Assembly (NCBI GenBank): GCA_963669155.1
Contig: OZ022579.1
Span: forward strand, 23,387,270 to 23,451,269
Length of the DNA stretch: 64,000 nt
Reading direction: 5' to 3'
From: Arbacia lixula
Lineage: Eukaryota; Echinodermata; Echinoidea; Arbacioida; Arbaciidae
In this document: positions 58,601-61,729 of the stretch, piece by piece
Layout: every line of letters starts with the position of its first letter
How positions within the stretch are numbered: position 1 is the first letter of the stretch
Made by a program: the position numbers and the translations under genes
Notes under the pieces: model-generated
Databases searched by the model: none
Told to the model about the DNA's origin: nothing
The model's input: only the letters and a program-made list of their open reading frames with translations

Positions 58601-59782
58601 CATTTTTATGTTACAGATTTGTTACTTTGATCGGTTCCGACGTGATAATTTTCAGTAAATCTGAATTGTATTTTTTCGATGAGAACTTTTGATTCGTATT
58701 ATTGTATCTAAATAATGATTTATAAAGGGTTTGTTGAGAAAATAATAAGCAAAGAGAGAGACATTCGAGACGTCGTCGAGACTCGGGTGGTAGTCCCATA
58801 TGTGCAAAGATGTGTGTGTTGTGATGTGATGTGTGAAATTAAATAAAATTAAATTAAATAAATAAAAAGTACAATAATACAAATCAAAGTTCTTATCGTT
58901 AAAATATGATTCAGATTTACTGAAAGTATTCACGTCGGAACCGATCCACATAACAAATCTGTAACATGAAAATAATAATATTGAACTTCGCGCTCGTTGC
59001 AGCTAGCGTCATGAGCGTGTAAACGATATGACCGCAGCGATCGCTGAACGCTCGCGTACTAGAATTCCGTCCCGCCATGCATTGCGATGCAAGAACCGTA
59101 AAGGCACGTTTTGCCCGTAATCGTTTCGACAATTTTTTTTTGCACACAGAAGTCCATGGCCTCACATCTTCGCTGATACCTTCTTTGTGCATATTGGCAT
59201 TAAAATACGAGAACAGCGAAAACTTTTGTAAGGGTGGCCCCCTCCCGTCACAACATCAACCCTGGTACGTGACTTTGGGACAGTTTCGCAATAGCGCGCG
59301 TGCAGAGATTTCACGTACCTACATATTAAGTGCTAAAGATTTCTGATTATGCAATAATAAAACCCGGGCGCTAGTGACTAGTGTTAATTTATGTAGAATA
59401 TATAAGCTTCTCTTTGCCATATTTTTGTCTATGACTGAGTTCAATATCATTATTATATGATTCCTCCCTCATTCCCAATCCCCTGCCCCTTAGCTTCCCC
59501 AAAGCCCCACCATTTTCAACCCCGCTCGCTCACACCGAATGGCCGGGCTGGTCGATCATGTGCTCATTCATGCTCTTTGTTCACACTCACATCACAGTCA
59601 CAGGCAATGTCTTCCTTATCAAATTTAACACGCAATGTCAATGACATTGCAATTGCACTAGAGTCTGTTTAAATTTAGCCAAGCACTGCACTGCTGGCTT
59701 TGGTTGGCCTACTAGTATTATACTAACTTACCTTCCATCCTCCATGAAACTTTGTATGATCCATTGGAGCCACGGGCGCCAT
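25976..59782 (-). CDS. Double BTB/POZ protein with C-terminal UBA/HBS1-N-like domain (21 coding exons, 914 aa)
   Basis: Twenty-one exons with GT-AG boundaries and fully compatible phases give 2745 nt: 914 codons plus TGA. Residues 1-130 form an N-terminal region of unrecognised fold. BTB 1 spans about 132-235, opening with FFSDLTIK and FTVHKIIL. Residues 240-580 look helical and end in a Gly/Ala/Ser-rich linker. BTB 2 spans about 610-730 (METDMCFEIV, LKAHCVVIAARCDWF, KFLVFLYSGQIEL) and continues with a helical extension to about 800. Then comes an Asp/Ser/Glu-rich linker (YDSSSDSSEDN, DSDSSSSEED) and a 45-residue three-helix-like end (LKEVIGDDL, ADFDVNRAVNYFLN) resembling UBA or HBS1 N-terminal domains. 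BTB domains commonly mediate dimerisation and cullin-3 binding, so a ubiquitin-ligase adaptor role is plausible but inferred. The start is the Met at 59780-59782, in frame with exon 2; no upstream in-frame evidence was found. Gene name not recognised. Confidence 0.85.
26410..27594 (-). repeat. 100-bp minisatellite, about 12 units, abutting the exon 20 donor
   Basis: The AACCTTGGTT word (plus strand) recurs at 26491, 26591, 26691, 26790, 26889, 26989, 27089, 27188, 27287, 27393, 27492 and 27591, a period of 99-100 bp with one 106-bp unit. The last copy is the end of exon 20 itself. On the gene strand each unit contains TTCAG, a 9-bp GGAACCAAG-like block and GTTGGTTT, so the array is a serial duplication starting inside the exon and including its donor. 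Confidence 0.92.
27594..27723 (-). CDS. BTB gene exon 20 (acidic linker)
   Basis: Acceptor CTTCCTGTAG, donor AAG|GTTGGT. Encodes KGDEMDPVSRYQG, an Asp/Ser-rich stretch and KDIKGTK. Its last nine bases and donor are repeated in the minisatellite downstream. Confidence 0.85.
27793..28131 (-). pseudogene. LINE ORF2 C-terminal fragment in intron 19
   Basis: The minus strand encodes MRKRKLICERKRNK, RIGQVMRKSRLRWYGHVARR and GRCRKTWEEIIKRD, the classical tail (RLRWYGHV and RP-KTW-like motifs) of LINE ORF2 proteins. No reverse-transcriptase core is present. Its motifs differ from the 19768 and 61843 LINE tails, so it belongs to another LINE clade. Confidence 0.75.
28233..28345. repeat. Palindromic dispersed repeat, family B, one arm only (copy 5)
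   Basis: Starts AAAGGGATAGTCCACCCTG and runs to GATGAAAATCCGTCAAAAG; the central loop and right arm are missing. Confidence 0.7.
28513..28625 (-). CDS. BTB gene exon 19
   Basis: Acceptor CGTACCAG, donor CCAA|GTAAGT, phase 2. Encodes EATLNYIMAHPLVV to VTSLVQST. Confidence 0.9.
28715..29460. repeat. Dispersed element bounded by C-rich runs
   Basis: A C run (28760-28778) preceded by ATTTTGACG and a paired TCAAAATGACT plus C run (29388-29419) bracket a 600-bp AT-rich interior without coding capacity. The outer sequences ACAGTGAAACCTG near 28711 and GTCAAAACCTGCG near 29423 hint at a TIR element, but the ends are not certain. Confidence 0.4.
29558..30036. repeat. Palindromic dispersed repeat, family B copy 6
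   Basis: AGTTAAATTGGTTTTAATT start and ACACCAATTTAACATCGAGG end, with inner GATGTCACTTGCGAG and CGCACTTGACGTCAC arms. It lies directly next to exon 18 (donor at 30047). Confidence 0.8.
30048..30158 (-). CDS. BTB gene exon 18
   Basis: Acceptor CCGTCAACAG, donor AGG|GTAAGT, 37 codons with LDTLKQICEAALKSRL and VLFLLSLADQFNARTLR, the post-BTB helical extension. Confidence 0.9.
30444..31456. repeat. Large dispersed repeat with internal subrepeats (copy 1)
   Basis: Begins at GAGCAATTCGGCTGCC, GTGCCTCCGCCTCTTTGC and ends with GCCTCCGGCCACTTCGTGGC AGAGGC, so both ends contain a GCCTCCG block in inverted relation. The interior repeats a unit of about 160 bp containing TTCATTGACCTTTGACCTCT and ACCATGTTT. 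The longer copy 2 is at 38478-39985. No transposase; a non-autonomous element. Confidence 0.8.
31480..31615 (-). CDS. BTB gene exon 17 (BTB 2 end)
   Basis: Acceptor TTTTGACAG, donor GAG|GTAACG. Encodes KIEVHDTDPNLFHKFLVFLY, SGQIEL and MMSLSDRYE, the conserved tail of a BTB domain. The Tigger element and other insertions lie between it and exon 16. Confidence 0.92.
32063..32918. mobile_element. Pogo/Tigger-like non-autonomous TIR element, 856 bp
   Basis: Ends CAGGGAAACCCCGTTATAAC and GTTATAACGGGGTTTCCCTG are perfect inverted termini, each flanked by TA. Subterminal CTCGCTATAGCC-like motifs repeat at both ends. The interior is GC-rich (CACGCGCGG, GGGGGCATGCAG) and carries no transposase frame. 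TA duplications and the CAG start fit the Tc1/mariner-pogo superfamily. Confidence 0.88.
34008..35731 (-). pseudogene. Tigger/pogo-type transposase with one frameshift
   Basis: The N-terminal part (frame ending at 35324) carries a psq/CENP-B-type helix-turn-helix: LSLEKKIEVIKLHDQ and SARSIATKLS. The start is probably the Met at 35575 (MAPNTVSAGRH) or 35731. Near 35392 the frame shifts: the C-terminal part (open from before 35282 to 34008) continues with a CENP-B-like second DNA-binding region (ASNGWLEAFRRRHNI) and a DDE domain. Counting from the Met at 35282, the triad is D81 (NMDETG), D187 (LMHLDNAP) and D217 (TQPMDQG), 30 residues between the last two, as in pogo/Tigger. The domain and triad are intact, so a single base change separates it from an open frame; the element may be recently dead. 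Confidence 0.88.
36280..36880. repeat. Internal direct repeats of the Tigger element
   Basis: The block AAATCTGCC-AAAATTATTGTTTATGTC followed by CACACAAATCATGAAAC recurs near 36317, 36577 and 36794. The last two also share the TGTGTGTGTCTTTTAAAAG tail. They lie upstream of the transposase and may be regulatory or simply duplicated. Confidence 0.7.
38053..38224 (-). CDS. BTB gene exon 16 (BTB 2 core)
   Basis: Acceptor CCCCAAACAG, donor GATAA|GTGAGT, phase 2. An acidic/Gln-rich insertion precedes LKAHCVVIAARCDWFRRALL and SGMRESIDK. Confidence 0.88.
38478..39985. repeat. Large dispersed repeat with internal subrepeats (copy 2)
   Basis: Same ends as 30444-31456 (AGAGCAATTCGACTGCC, GCCTCCGCCTCTTTGC; ...GCCTCCGGCCACTTCGTGGC) but with more internal ~170-bp subunits, about seven, each with CATTGACCTTTGACCTCTG and a TACCATGTTT word. 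A (ACGG)n microsatellite is embedded near the right end. Confidence 0.82.
39887..39938. repeat. (ACGG)n microsatellite
   Basis: About eleven ACGG units. The same site in the copy at 31390-31412 has only two or three units, so it expanded after dispersal. Confidence 0.95.
40330..40655. repeat. Purine-rich (GA)n tract in intron 15
   Basis: Over 300 bp dominated by GAGA, GGAGA and AAGGGAGA on the plus strand. On the gene strand it is a pyrimidine tract lying just downstream of the exon 15 donor. Confidence 0.85.
40691..40817 (-). CDS. BTB gene exon 15 (start of BTB 2)
   Basis: Acceptor CTCTGTTACAG, donor ACCG|GTAAGA, phase 1. Encodes LLKAGMETDMCFEIVSVT, the opening strand of the second BTB domain. 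Confidence 0.88.
41260..41526 (-). CDS. BTB gene exon 14 (low-complexity linker)
   Basis: Acceptor CTACTCCTCAG preceded by several hundred bases of pyrimidine. 89 codons: helical MWSLEKARTHREQF, then a Gly/Ala/Ser-rich linker. Donor CAG|GTAGGA. Confidence 0.87.
41530..42125. repeat. Long (GGA)n purine tract next to the exon 14 acceptor
   Basis: About 240 bp of nearly perfect GGA repeat (41530-41775) continuing as imperfect GGA/GAA purine to 42125. Long open frames through it on both strands are Ser or Gly runs and not genes. On the gene strand it forms a giant polypyrimidine tract ending at the CAG acceptor of exon 14. Confidence 0.95.
42444..42548 (-). CDS. BTB gene exon 13
   Basis: Acceptor GTTCTGCAG, donor GTG|GTAAGT, 35 codons with FPQIMEKIEKLDQKV and WKFVFKMG. 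Confidence 0.87.
42985..43347. repeat. 76-bp minisatellite, about 5 units, abutting the exon 12 donor
   Basis: The word GACCTTTGACCCTCTGAGCAGCC recurs at about 43025, 43101, 43177, 43253 and 43333 (last copy diverged). The final unit runs into the exon 12 splice donor. Confidence 0.88.
43348..43506 (-). CDS. BTB gene exon 12
   Basis: Acceptor CTACCTATAG, donor GAG|GTGAGG, 53 codons from AMHMKEMMQLKTAHE to EQLVEE. A 76-bp minisatellite in the next intron begins at its donor. Confidence 0.85.
43573..44000. repeat. (CT)n microsatellite cluster in intron 11
   Basis: Dense CT tracts at 43577-43640 and 43688-43712, then imperfect CT-rich sequence to about 43990. Overlapping Ser/Leu open frames in three phases are repeat artefacts. 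An imperfect copy of CTTTCTTCATCTCCTTCATG, from exon 12's coding end, sits near 43733. Confidence 0.9.
44038..44175 (-). CDS. BTB gene exon 11
   Basis: Acceptor CTCTCTAG, donor AAC|GTGAGT, 46 codons from MDTVLDLMSDVVEE to LSKILKN, Lys/Glu-rich and probably helical. Confidence 0.85.
44645..44759 (-). CDS. BTB gene exon 10
   Basis: Acceptor CTTCCTACCAG, donor GAG|GTATGC. Encodes LPIFVKQLHNVLEAF to STYLVPE. Confidence 0.85.
44812..45224. repeat. Palindromic dispersed repeat, family B copy 7
   Basis: GTAGTTCACCCCGAAG start and GGGTGAACTATCCTTTAAA end; inner GACATCACGTGTGAGG and its inverse. Confidence 0.82.
45256..45510. repeat. Dispersed repeat fragment (related to 16850-17000)
   Basis: Shares ATTGTACCCATCATGCCCTAC, CTTGCTGCAAGATATTTATG and AGTTGCTTCCTTTTGTCAAAGTAG with the EF-hand intron copy and with 51850-51910. 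Confidence 0.6.
45578..45677 (-). CDS. BTB gene exon 9
   Basis: Acceptor TTCTCTTGCAG completes an Ala codon; encodes GVKFMLICELFTKRK to KYIKS; donor AAG|GTTTGT leaves phase 2. It sits on the far side of the DIRS insertion from exon 8 and the frame is preserved. Confidence 0.85.
45898..46263. repeat. DIRS 3' terminal region: inverted repeats and internal complementary region
   Basis: A 72-bp segment (45898-45969) and its perfect inverse (46122-46193) flank a block carrying GTGACTTCGAGTATAATG and GCCCGCTCCAGTGCAACGTC. That block is complementary to the 5' end of the element at 50867-50932. A second terminal copy (46196-46263) follows. Confidence 0.88.
46354..47337 (-). CDS. DIRS tyrosine recombinase (327 aa)
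   Basis: Intact frame. It carries the tyrosine-recombinase tetrad: R161 in LLSAQRVQTISLL, H271 and R274 in HSTRSAATS, and Tyr307 in FKNFYFRQ, with W297 nearby. The N-terminal half (residues 1-140) resembles the SAM-like core-binding domain of phage-type integrases. In DIRS elements this enzyme inserts a circular DNA intermediate. The frame is uninterrupted, unlike the neighbouring RT frame. Confidence 0.9.
   Translation of the reverse strand: MQDWNRQFTTQGLSTETANIIGASWRDSTKKQYLCYIRKWQKFCQQHRFLWTRTKVGRLFMFFNSMFQAGASYNAINVARSALASVVLLDDDRYNISNHPWICRYVKGVFNLRPPTPRYSFIWDVGKVLNFLRSSSPAHKLSMCALTQKVCMLLALLSAQRVQTISLLTLDNTKISKDLVDNAVINLLKNSRPGKVGIKLSLKAYPEDRRLCVVHYLREYIKRTQTVRGTEKGLFVTYKKPIKRASKQTIARWIKCVLKSSGIDTEEFSAHSTRSAATSTAKKNNFPLAEILRQARWSNETTFKNFYFRQTREETSFGRAVVGTPCS
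47340..49367 (-). pseudogene. DIRS reverse transcriptase-RNase H with two in-frame stops
   Basis: The 528-residue N-terminal part (49367-47781) contains RT motifs: LILDLSELNKSV, SVDLRDAYYTIP (D192, D195), ALPNGLSSAPRLF and the catalytic YLDD at 256-259. RNase H follows with SDASGKGWGA (D422), YLETLA (E458) and RLDNTTAVAY (D483). A TAA at 47781-47783 interrupts HLPGS and a TGA at 47454-47456 interrupts NWPTQP; the frame is otherwise open through both and into the recombinase start. Both look like single substitutions (a Gln and a Trp codon). Confidence 0.88.
49253..50722 (-). CDS. DIRS Gag-like protein (489 aa)
   Basis: First ORF of the element, overlapping the RT start by 115 bp. Lys/Pro/Ala-rich N-terminus, a helical middle (residues about 120-400) and a basic Arg/Ser/Gln-rich tail (RDRDRKSRKM, QQRQSQGQGRK). 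No CCHC zinc knuckle is visible. Assigned as Gag by position and composition. Confidence 0.75.
   Translation of the reverse strand: MKMDSTPQETENCVRNLPSEPKASTAGEKQTHGASGKPKATRAASCGGKVQTGTSVSSGKPKATRPSSAARKSKTDSPALASPPPAPATRPSSSAGKSQTDPPALASPSLANAMTAGETNISSRMDKLEMMMEKIADDLTHLHQPHRRKNVADIFSSSSSGEEESSYYRDFHTHDTRDLHPPSTSAVVDLADDHSVANFLGDNSMPDKQDITDDSLTAPQELGKSKSQFVPPMAARFAAPSQVGEPLNEEIAETMSFMLTEKLDSKFLEDAAAKYSCPANCPLLEPPRVNSTIWENIPTSTRYRDIKLQTIQQSLVKGIHAFAKSLEPSSMTENQQDAMALLCNTNFALNSLRKEFIKPDMNQQYHHLCKPTTKVTKQLFGDDLGKQVKEIQDQHKTVAGMVKQRYHPYKKAQQSSHRDRRSTSYRPRDRDRKSRKMIPGSNGRPFLGAQKGWREPPASTATAPRRWDSSNNNQRNAYQQRQSQGQGRK
50867..50967. repeat. DIRS 5' inverted terminal repeat
   Basis: Contains GGAGCGGGCTCTCACATTAT, the palindromic CACGTGACTAGTCATGTG core and CTCGATACTGAGCTCACG, and ends AATATAACAATT. 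It matches the inverse of 46177-46263 plus the internal block at 46003-46024. Confidence 0.88.
51150..51310. repeat. Dispersed repeat in intron 8, inverse of 53030-53235
   Basis: Shared blocks (GGGGCTACTTTTTGAGC; TGTTTGGCTACAATTTTAC; AAGCATTTCGGGGG) occur here forward and at 53030-53235 inverted, so the two can form a hairpin across exons 7 and 8. Confidence 0.7.
51316..51483 (-). CDS. BTB gene exon 8
   Basis: Acceptor TTCCCTGCAG, donor CAGG|GTGAGT, phase 1. Encodes helical sequence from IMGYVNEMHACGD to IKQAVRETAQ. The downstream intron contains the DIRS element. Confidence 0.88.
51961..52213 (-). CDS. BTB gene exon 7 (core of BTB 1)
   Basis: Acceptor TCTCTTTCCAG; starts FTVHKIILKYACP and includes HVILHFFYTECLPE and the helical LPGFSRLANLCQLYL. 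Donor GAAC|GTGAGT leaves phase 1. Confidence 0.92.
52753..52857 (-). CDS. BTB gene exon 6 (start of BTB 1)
   Basis: Acceptor CCTGTAG, donor GAG|GTAGGT, 35 codons ending in ALAEGFFSDLTIKADSGRE, the typical opening of a BTB domain. Confidence 0.88.
53030..53235. repeat. Dispersed repeat in intron 5/6 area, inverse of 51150-51310
   Basis: GCTAATATGCTCAAAAAGTAGCCCC and AAAATTGTAGCCAAACGGC are the inverse of words in 51150-51310. No coding capacity. Confidence 0.7.
54083..54151 (-). CDS. BTB gene exon 5
   Basis: Acceptor TCCTTCTCAG, donor AGG|GTATGT, 23 codons starting ATLKQPDVMR. Confidence 0.85.
54337..55323. mobile_element. Tc1-like non-autonomous element, 987 bp
   Basis: Termini CAGTTGAGGCCAAAAGTTTA...CATACACC and the inverse GTATGTAAACTT...GGCCTCAACTG, each flanked by TA. 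The CAGTTGA start, GTTTACATACAC motif and TA duplication are the hallmarks of Tc1/mariner TIRs of the kind known in vertebrate Tc1 elements. The AT-rich interior shows no transposase. Lies in intron 4 of the BTB gene. Confidence 0.85.
55449..55530. repeat. Short foldback element
   Basis: TTAACCCTTTGTGTGCCAG and CGGTACACAAAGAGTTGAAA are inverted ends around GATAAAATGCTGCTCTG; the inner word recurs near 24868. Confidence 0.5.
55632..55700 (-). CDS. BTB gene exon 4
   Basis: Acceptor CTCACACAG, donor ATT|GTGAGT, exactly 23 codons starting DVGVKFHAIKF. Confidence 0.85.
55766..56147 (-). mobile_element. tRNA-derived SINE with 12-bp target duplication
   Basis: Flanked by direct repeats GGGAAATAAATC at 55754-55765 and 56148-56159. 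The minus strand begins with a tRNA-like head (about 56137-56076) with A box TGGCTCATTGGTAGAGAG and B box GGTTCGAGTCC, then a body containing ACGTTAAAGAACCC, a motif common in invertebrate SINEs. It ends at AGAAGATCTAAGAA. The head does not fold as a complete functional tRNA, so it is not called a tRNA gene. Confidence 0.88.
56215..56340. repeat. Dispersed repeat, family E copy 3
   Basis: TTGTCTAGCAGGCTAGCATC and TTGTCTTGACAACATGTTC match the family E copies at 4433-4570 and (inverse) 10540-10690. Confidence 0.5.
56502..56601 (-). CDS. BTB gene exon 3
   Basis: Acceptor CTTGGTAG completes a Gly codon; encodes VDFYLMDTGDIIWK to TFDLYE; donor GAG|GTGAGT, phase 0. Confidence 0.85.
56647..57227 (+). 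repeat. Direct duplication of about 160 bp around GCTGTAATTACAGC repeats
   Basis: The block from TGACAGTGGTTTTACACTAA to about TTGAAATAT lies at 56650-56805 and again at 57072-57227. Between them, three units of about 55 bp each carry GCTGTAAT(T/C)ACAG, in two cases a perfect palindrome around TAATTA. Confidence 0.8.
57417..57472 (-). CDS. BTB gene exon 2
   Basis: Acceptor CTCTGTCAG with a strong upstream pyrimidine tract (57480-57570 is purine on the plus strand). Begins IVKIDLL; donor GAAGG|GTGAGT leaves phase 2. Confidence 0.85.
58505..59110. repeat. Long inverted repeat, about 200-bp arms, in intron 1 of the BTB gene
   Basis: Left arm 58505-58708 (CGTACCTTTACGGTTCTTG, GGAATTCTAGTACGCGAGCG, ATCGGTTCCGACGTG, TCAGTAAATCTGAAT) is mirrored by right arm 58870-59110 (ATTCAGATTTACTGA, CACGTCGGAACCGAT, CGCTCGCGTACTAGAATTCC). 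Spacer about 160 bp. The transcript would form a long stem. Confidence 0.88.
59732..59782 (-). CDS. BTB gene exon 1 (residues 1-17)
   Basis: Start MAPVAPMDHTKFHGGWK, donor AAG|GTAAGTT, phase 0. First exon of the reconstructed gene; its start is the least certain boundary. Confidence 0.7.
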
Positions 59783-60492
59783 ACTTCCTATATTGGGCGC
59801 AAAAATATTGGTAAATGAACTAAATTGTCCCTTTCTCTGAGTTTCCTCGAAACCATAACATAAGCATATTCACGTTCAATGCATCTGATTGCATTGTCAA
59901 TGCACTTGTTATGTGGTAATGCATGCACACGTCAGAGTCCAGTGCACTTAGCCTTTATTCAAGTCTTTTGTATTATATGCTGACAAGGAATAACATGTAT
60001 ACAAGCCAAAATGCATTTCAAACTATATTACTACTTCTTAATTTCCTCAGTTTTCAAAGAAACAAACAAATTTAAGAAATATTTTCCTTAGACTGATTAT
60101 GATTGTCATATCACAAAATTGGCAAACTCTCAGAAATGTATCCGTGCGCACGTAAATATACTTCGAAGTCTATGAGTCACTTACTTTTTGTTATAGGAAT
60201 TCACTCAATGCAAGACAATAGATAGACACATGAACATGAAATAGCAGGTATATTATATTAAAAAAAAAAAAAAAAACAGACAAATAAGAGAGGGTATAAC
60301 AGCCAAGAAGGAGCTGGGCCGACCAATTATCAATTGTGAAGAAAATATGTATGAAGTTAAGCAAGAACAAAAACAGAACTAGAACAAATTGACAACAATA
60401 AAAATTACATAAAAATGCAATACCAAAGAGCTCAATGAAAAAACGGTAGTTAAACAAATAATAATATTAGATATATTTATAATAAACACAAC
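59783..60492. other. 5' flank of the BTB gene, no other gene seen
   Basis: Must hold promoter and 5' UTR of the minus-strand BTB gene if the exon 1 start is right. No TATA-like box in a convincing position. A poly-A run is at 60259-60275. Confidence 0.45.
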
Positions 60493-61212
60493 AAAAAAAG
60501 TAAGTCCCCCATTTTCTCAACCGCATAACTTTTTCTACCAGAAGGTTATGGGCAAATAATTTGGCAGGGGTGTTGCTACACTTATTGGCTAACTTTCATG
60601 TAAAAATGATGTTGATCGGTCTAGTCATGCATGAGTGAGCAAATGCTAAAGGCAAAAATGTGACTTTTCAAAAGTCACAATAAACAAGAGTGATTATTAT
60701 AATTGTTGTTTTAACAGTACATTTTGGCATTGCTTGTGCGATTTTTAAAGTGTTTTCACTCAACCATGACACGAAAATGACTTCTTATGCACGTCATGTC
60801 ACATCTTTGTCAAAAAATCCAGAGTTTTATTTTTTCACAAAAATAAAGTTTTTTTAAGTTTCAAACTCAAGAGGGATGAGTAATTTTTAAACGGTGCTCA
60901 TTCAACCAGAACAATGGTCTTTAGTGTCGGGATCTAGTGCATCGGGAGATAGATGGTAAACAATGAAAGGACATGAATTATGCACCAGAATTGGAATTCA
61001 TTAAACATTTATAAGACAGAATCCCAAAATTACTTGTGGCTATTGAAAAGTGATAATTTTGCCTTTAGTGCATGCTCACTCATGCATGATTGAGTGGATT
61101 AATGTGATTTTCACACAGAAGTTAGTCAATAGGTAAGGGAACAATCCTGCTAAGTTATGTTGCTCAAAACTAGTATGCTATTTTGCTCAGGGGGGGGGGG
61201 GGCTTACTTTTT
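60493..61212. repeat. TIR element of about 720 bp
   Basis: Ends AAAAAGTAAGTCCCCC and GGGGGCTTACTTTTT are inverted. Inner inverse blocks (TTGGCTAACTTTCATGT / CAGAAGTTAGTCAATAG; CATGCATGAGTGAGCA / TGCTCACTCATGCATG; GCAAAAATGTGACTTTTCA / TGAAAAGTGATAATTTTGC) extend the symmetry deep inside. No coding capacity. Confidence 0.8.
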
Positions 61213-61252
61213 GGGTTGTGTTTAAATTCCATTTATAGTTTCTTGAAAACAT

Positions 61253-61517
61253 TAAAGGGATAGATCACACTGAAATCAATTTAGTTTCAATAAAAGGAAA
61301 CACATAAAAGAAAGATATTAGTGAAGGTTTAATAAAAATCCGTCCAAAAATATATCTTTTTTGCATTAAGAAATCTTTCCATTGTCAACACCTCGCACGT
61401 GACGTCACAAAATTGACGATCATATTTTTTTTTTTTATCCTTTGACGGACTTTCGTCAAATCTTCGCTAAATGCTTTTTTCATGTGTCTGCTTATTTTCA
61501 GGGTGAACTATTCCTTA
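61253..61517. repeat. Palindromic dispersed repeat, family B, internally deleted copy 8
   Basis: Both outer ends are present (AAAGGGATAGATCACACTG and CAGGGTGAACTATTCCTT), but the left GACGTCAC arm and central loop are missing. Confidence 0.8.
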
Positions 61518-61688
61518 GTTGTACATTGAACTGAAGTGAGTTCTAAATAATAGGTCCTTGCATGTATGGTTAACTATTAATTGTTAAATAAATCTCTTGT
61601 TTAAAACACTATGTACATATTTTATATTGTATTAATATATTGGTCATAAAGCGCATGGAGATCTATTTCAGTTATTGCTCTAGGCTCT

Positions 61689-61692
<4 letters not shown>

Positions 61693-61726
<34 letters not shown>
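61693..61726. repeat. (CT)n tract at the LINE 3' end
   Basis: About 16 CT units directly preceding the LINE 3' end at 61730. Read on the LINE strand it is a (GA)n tail. Confidence 0.9.
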
Positions 61727-61729
<3 letters not shown>

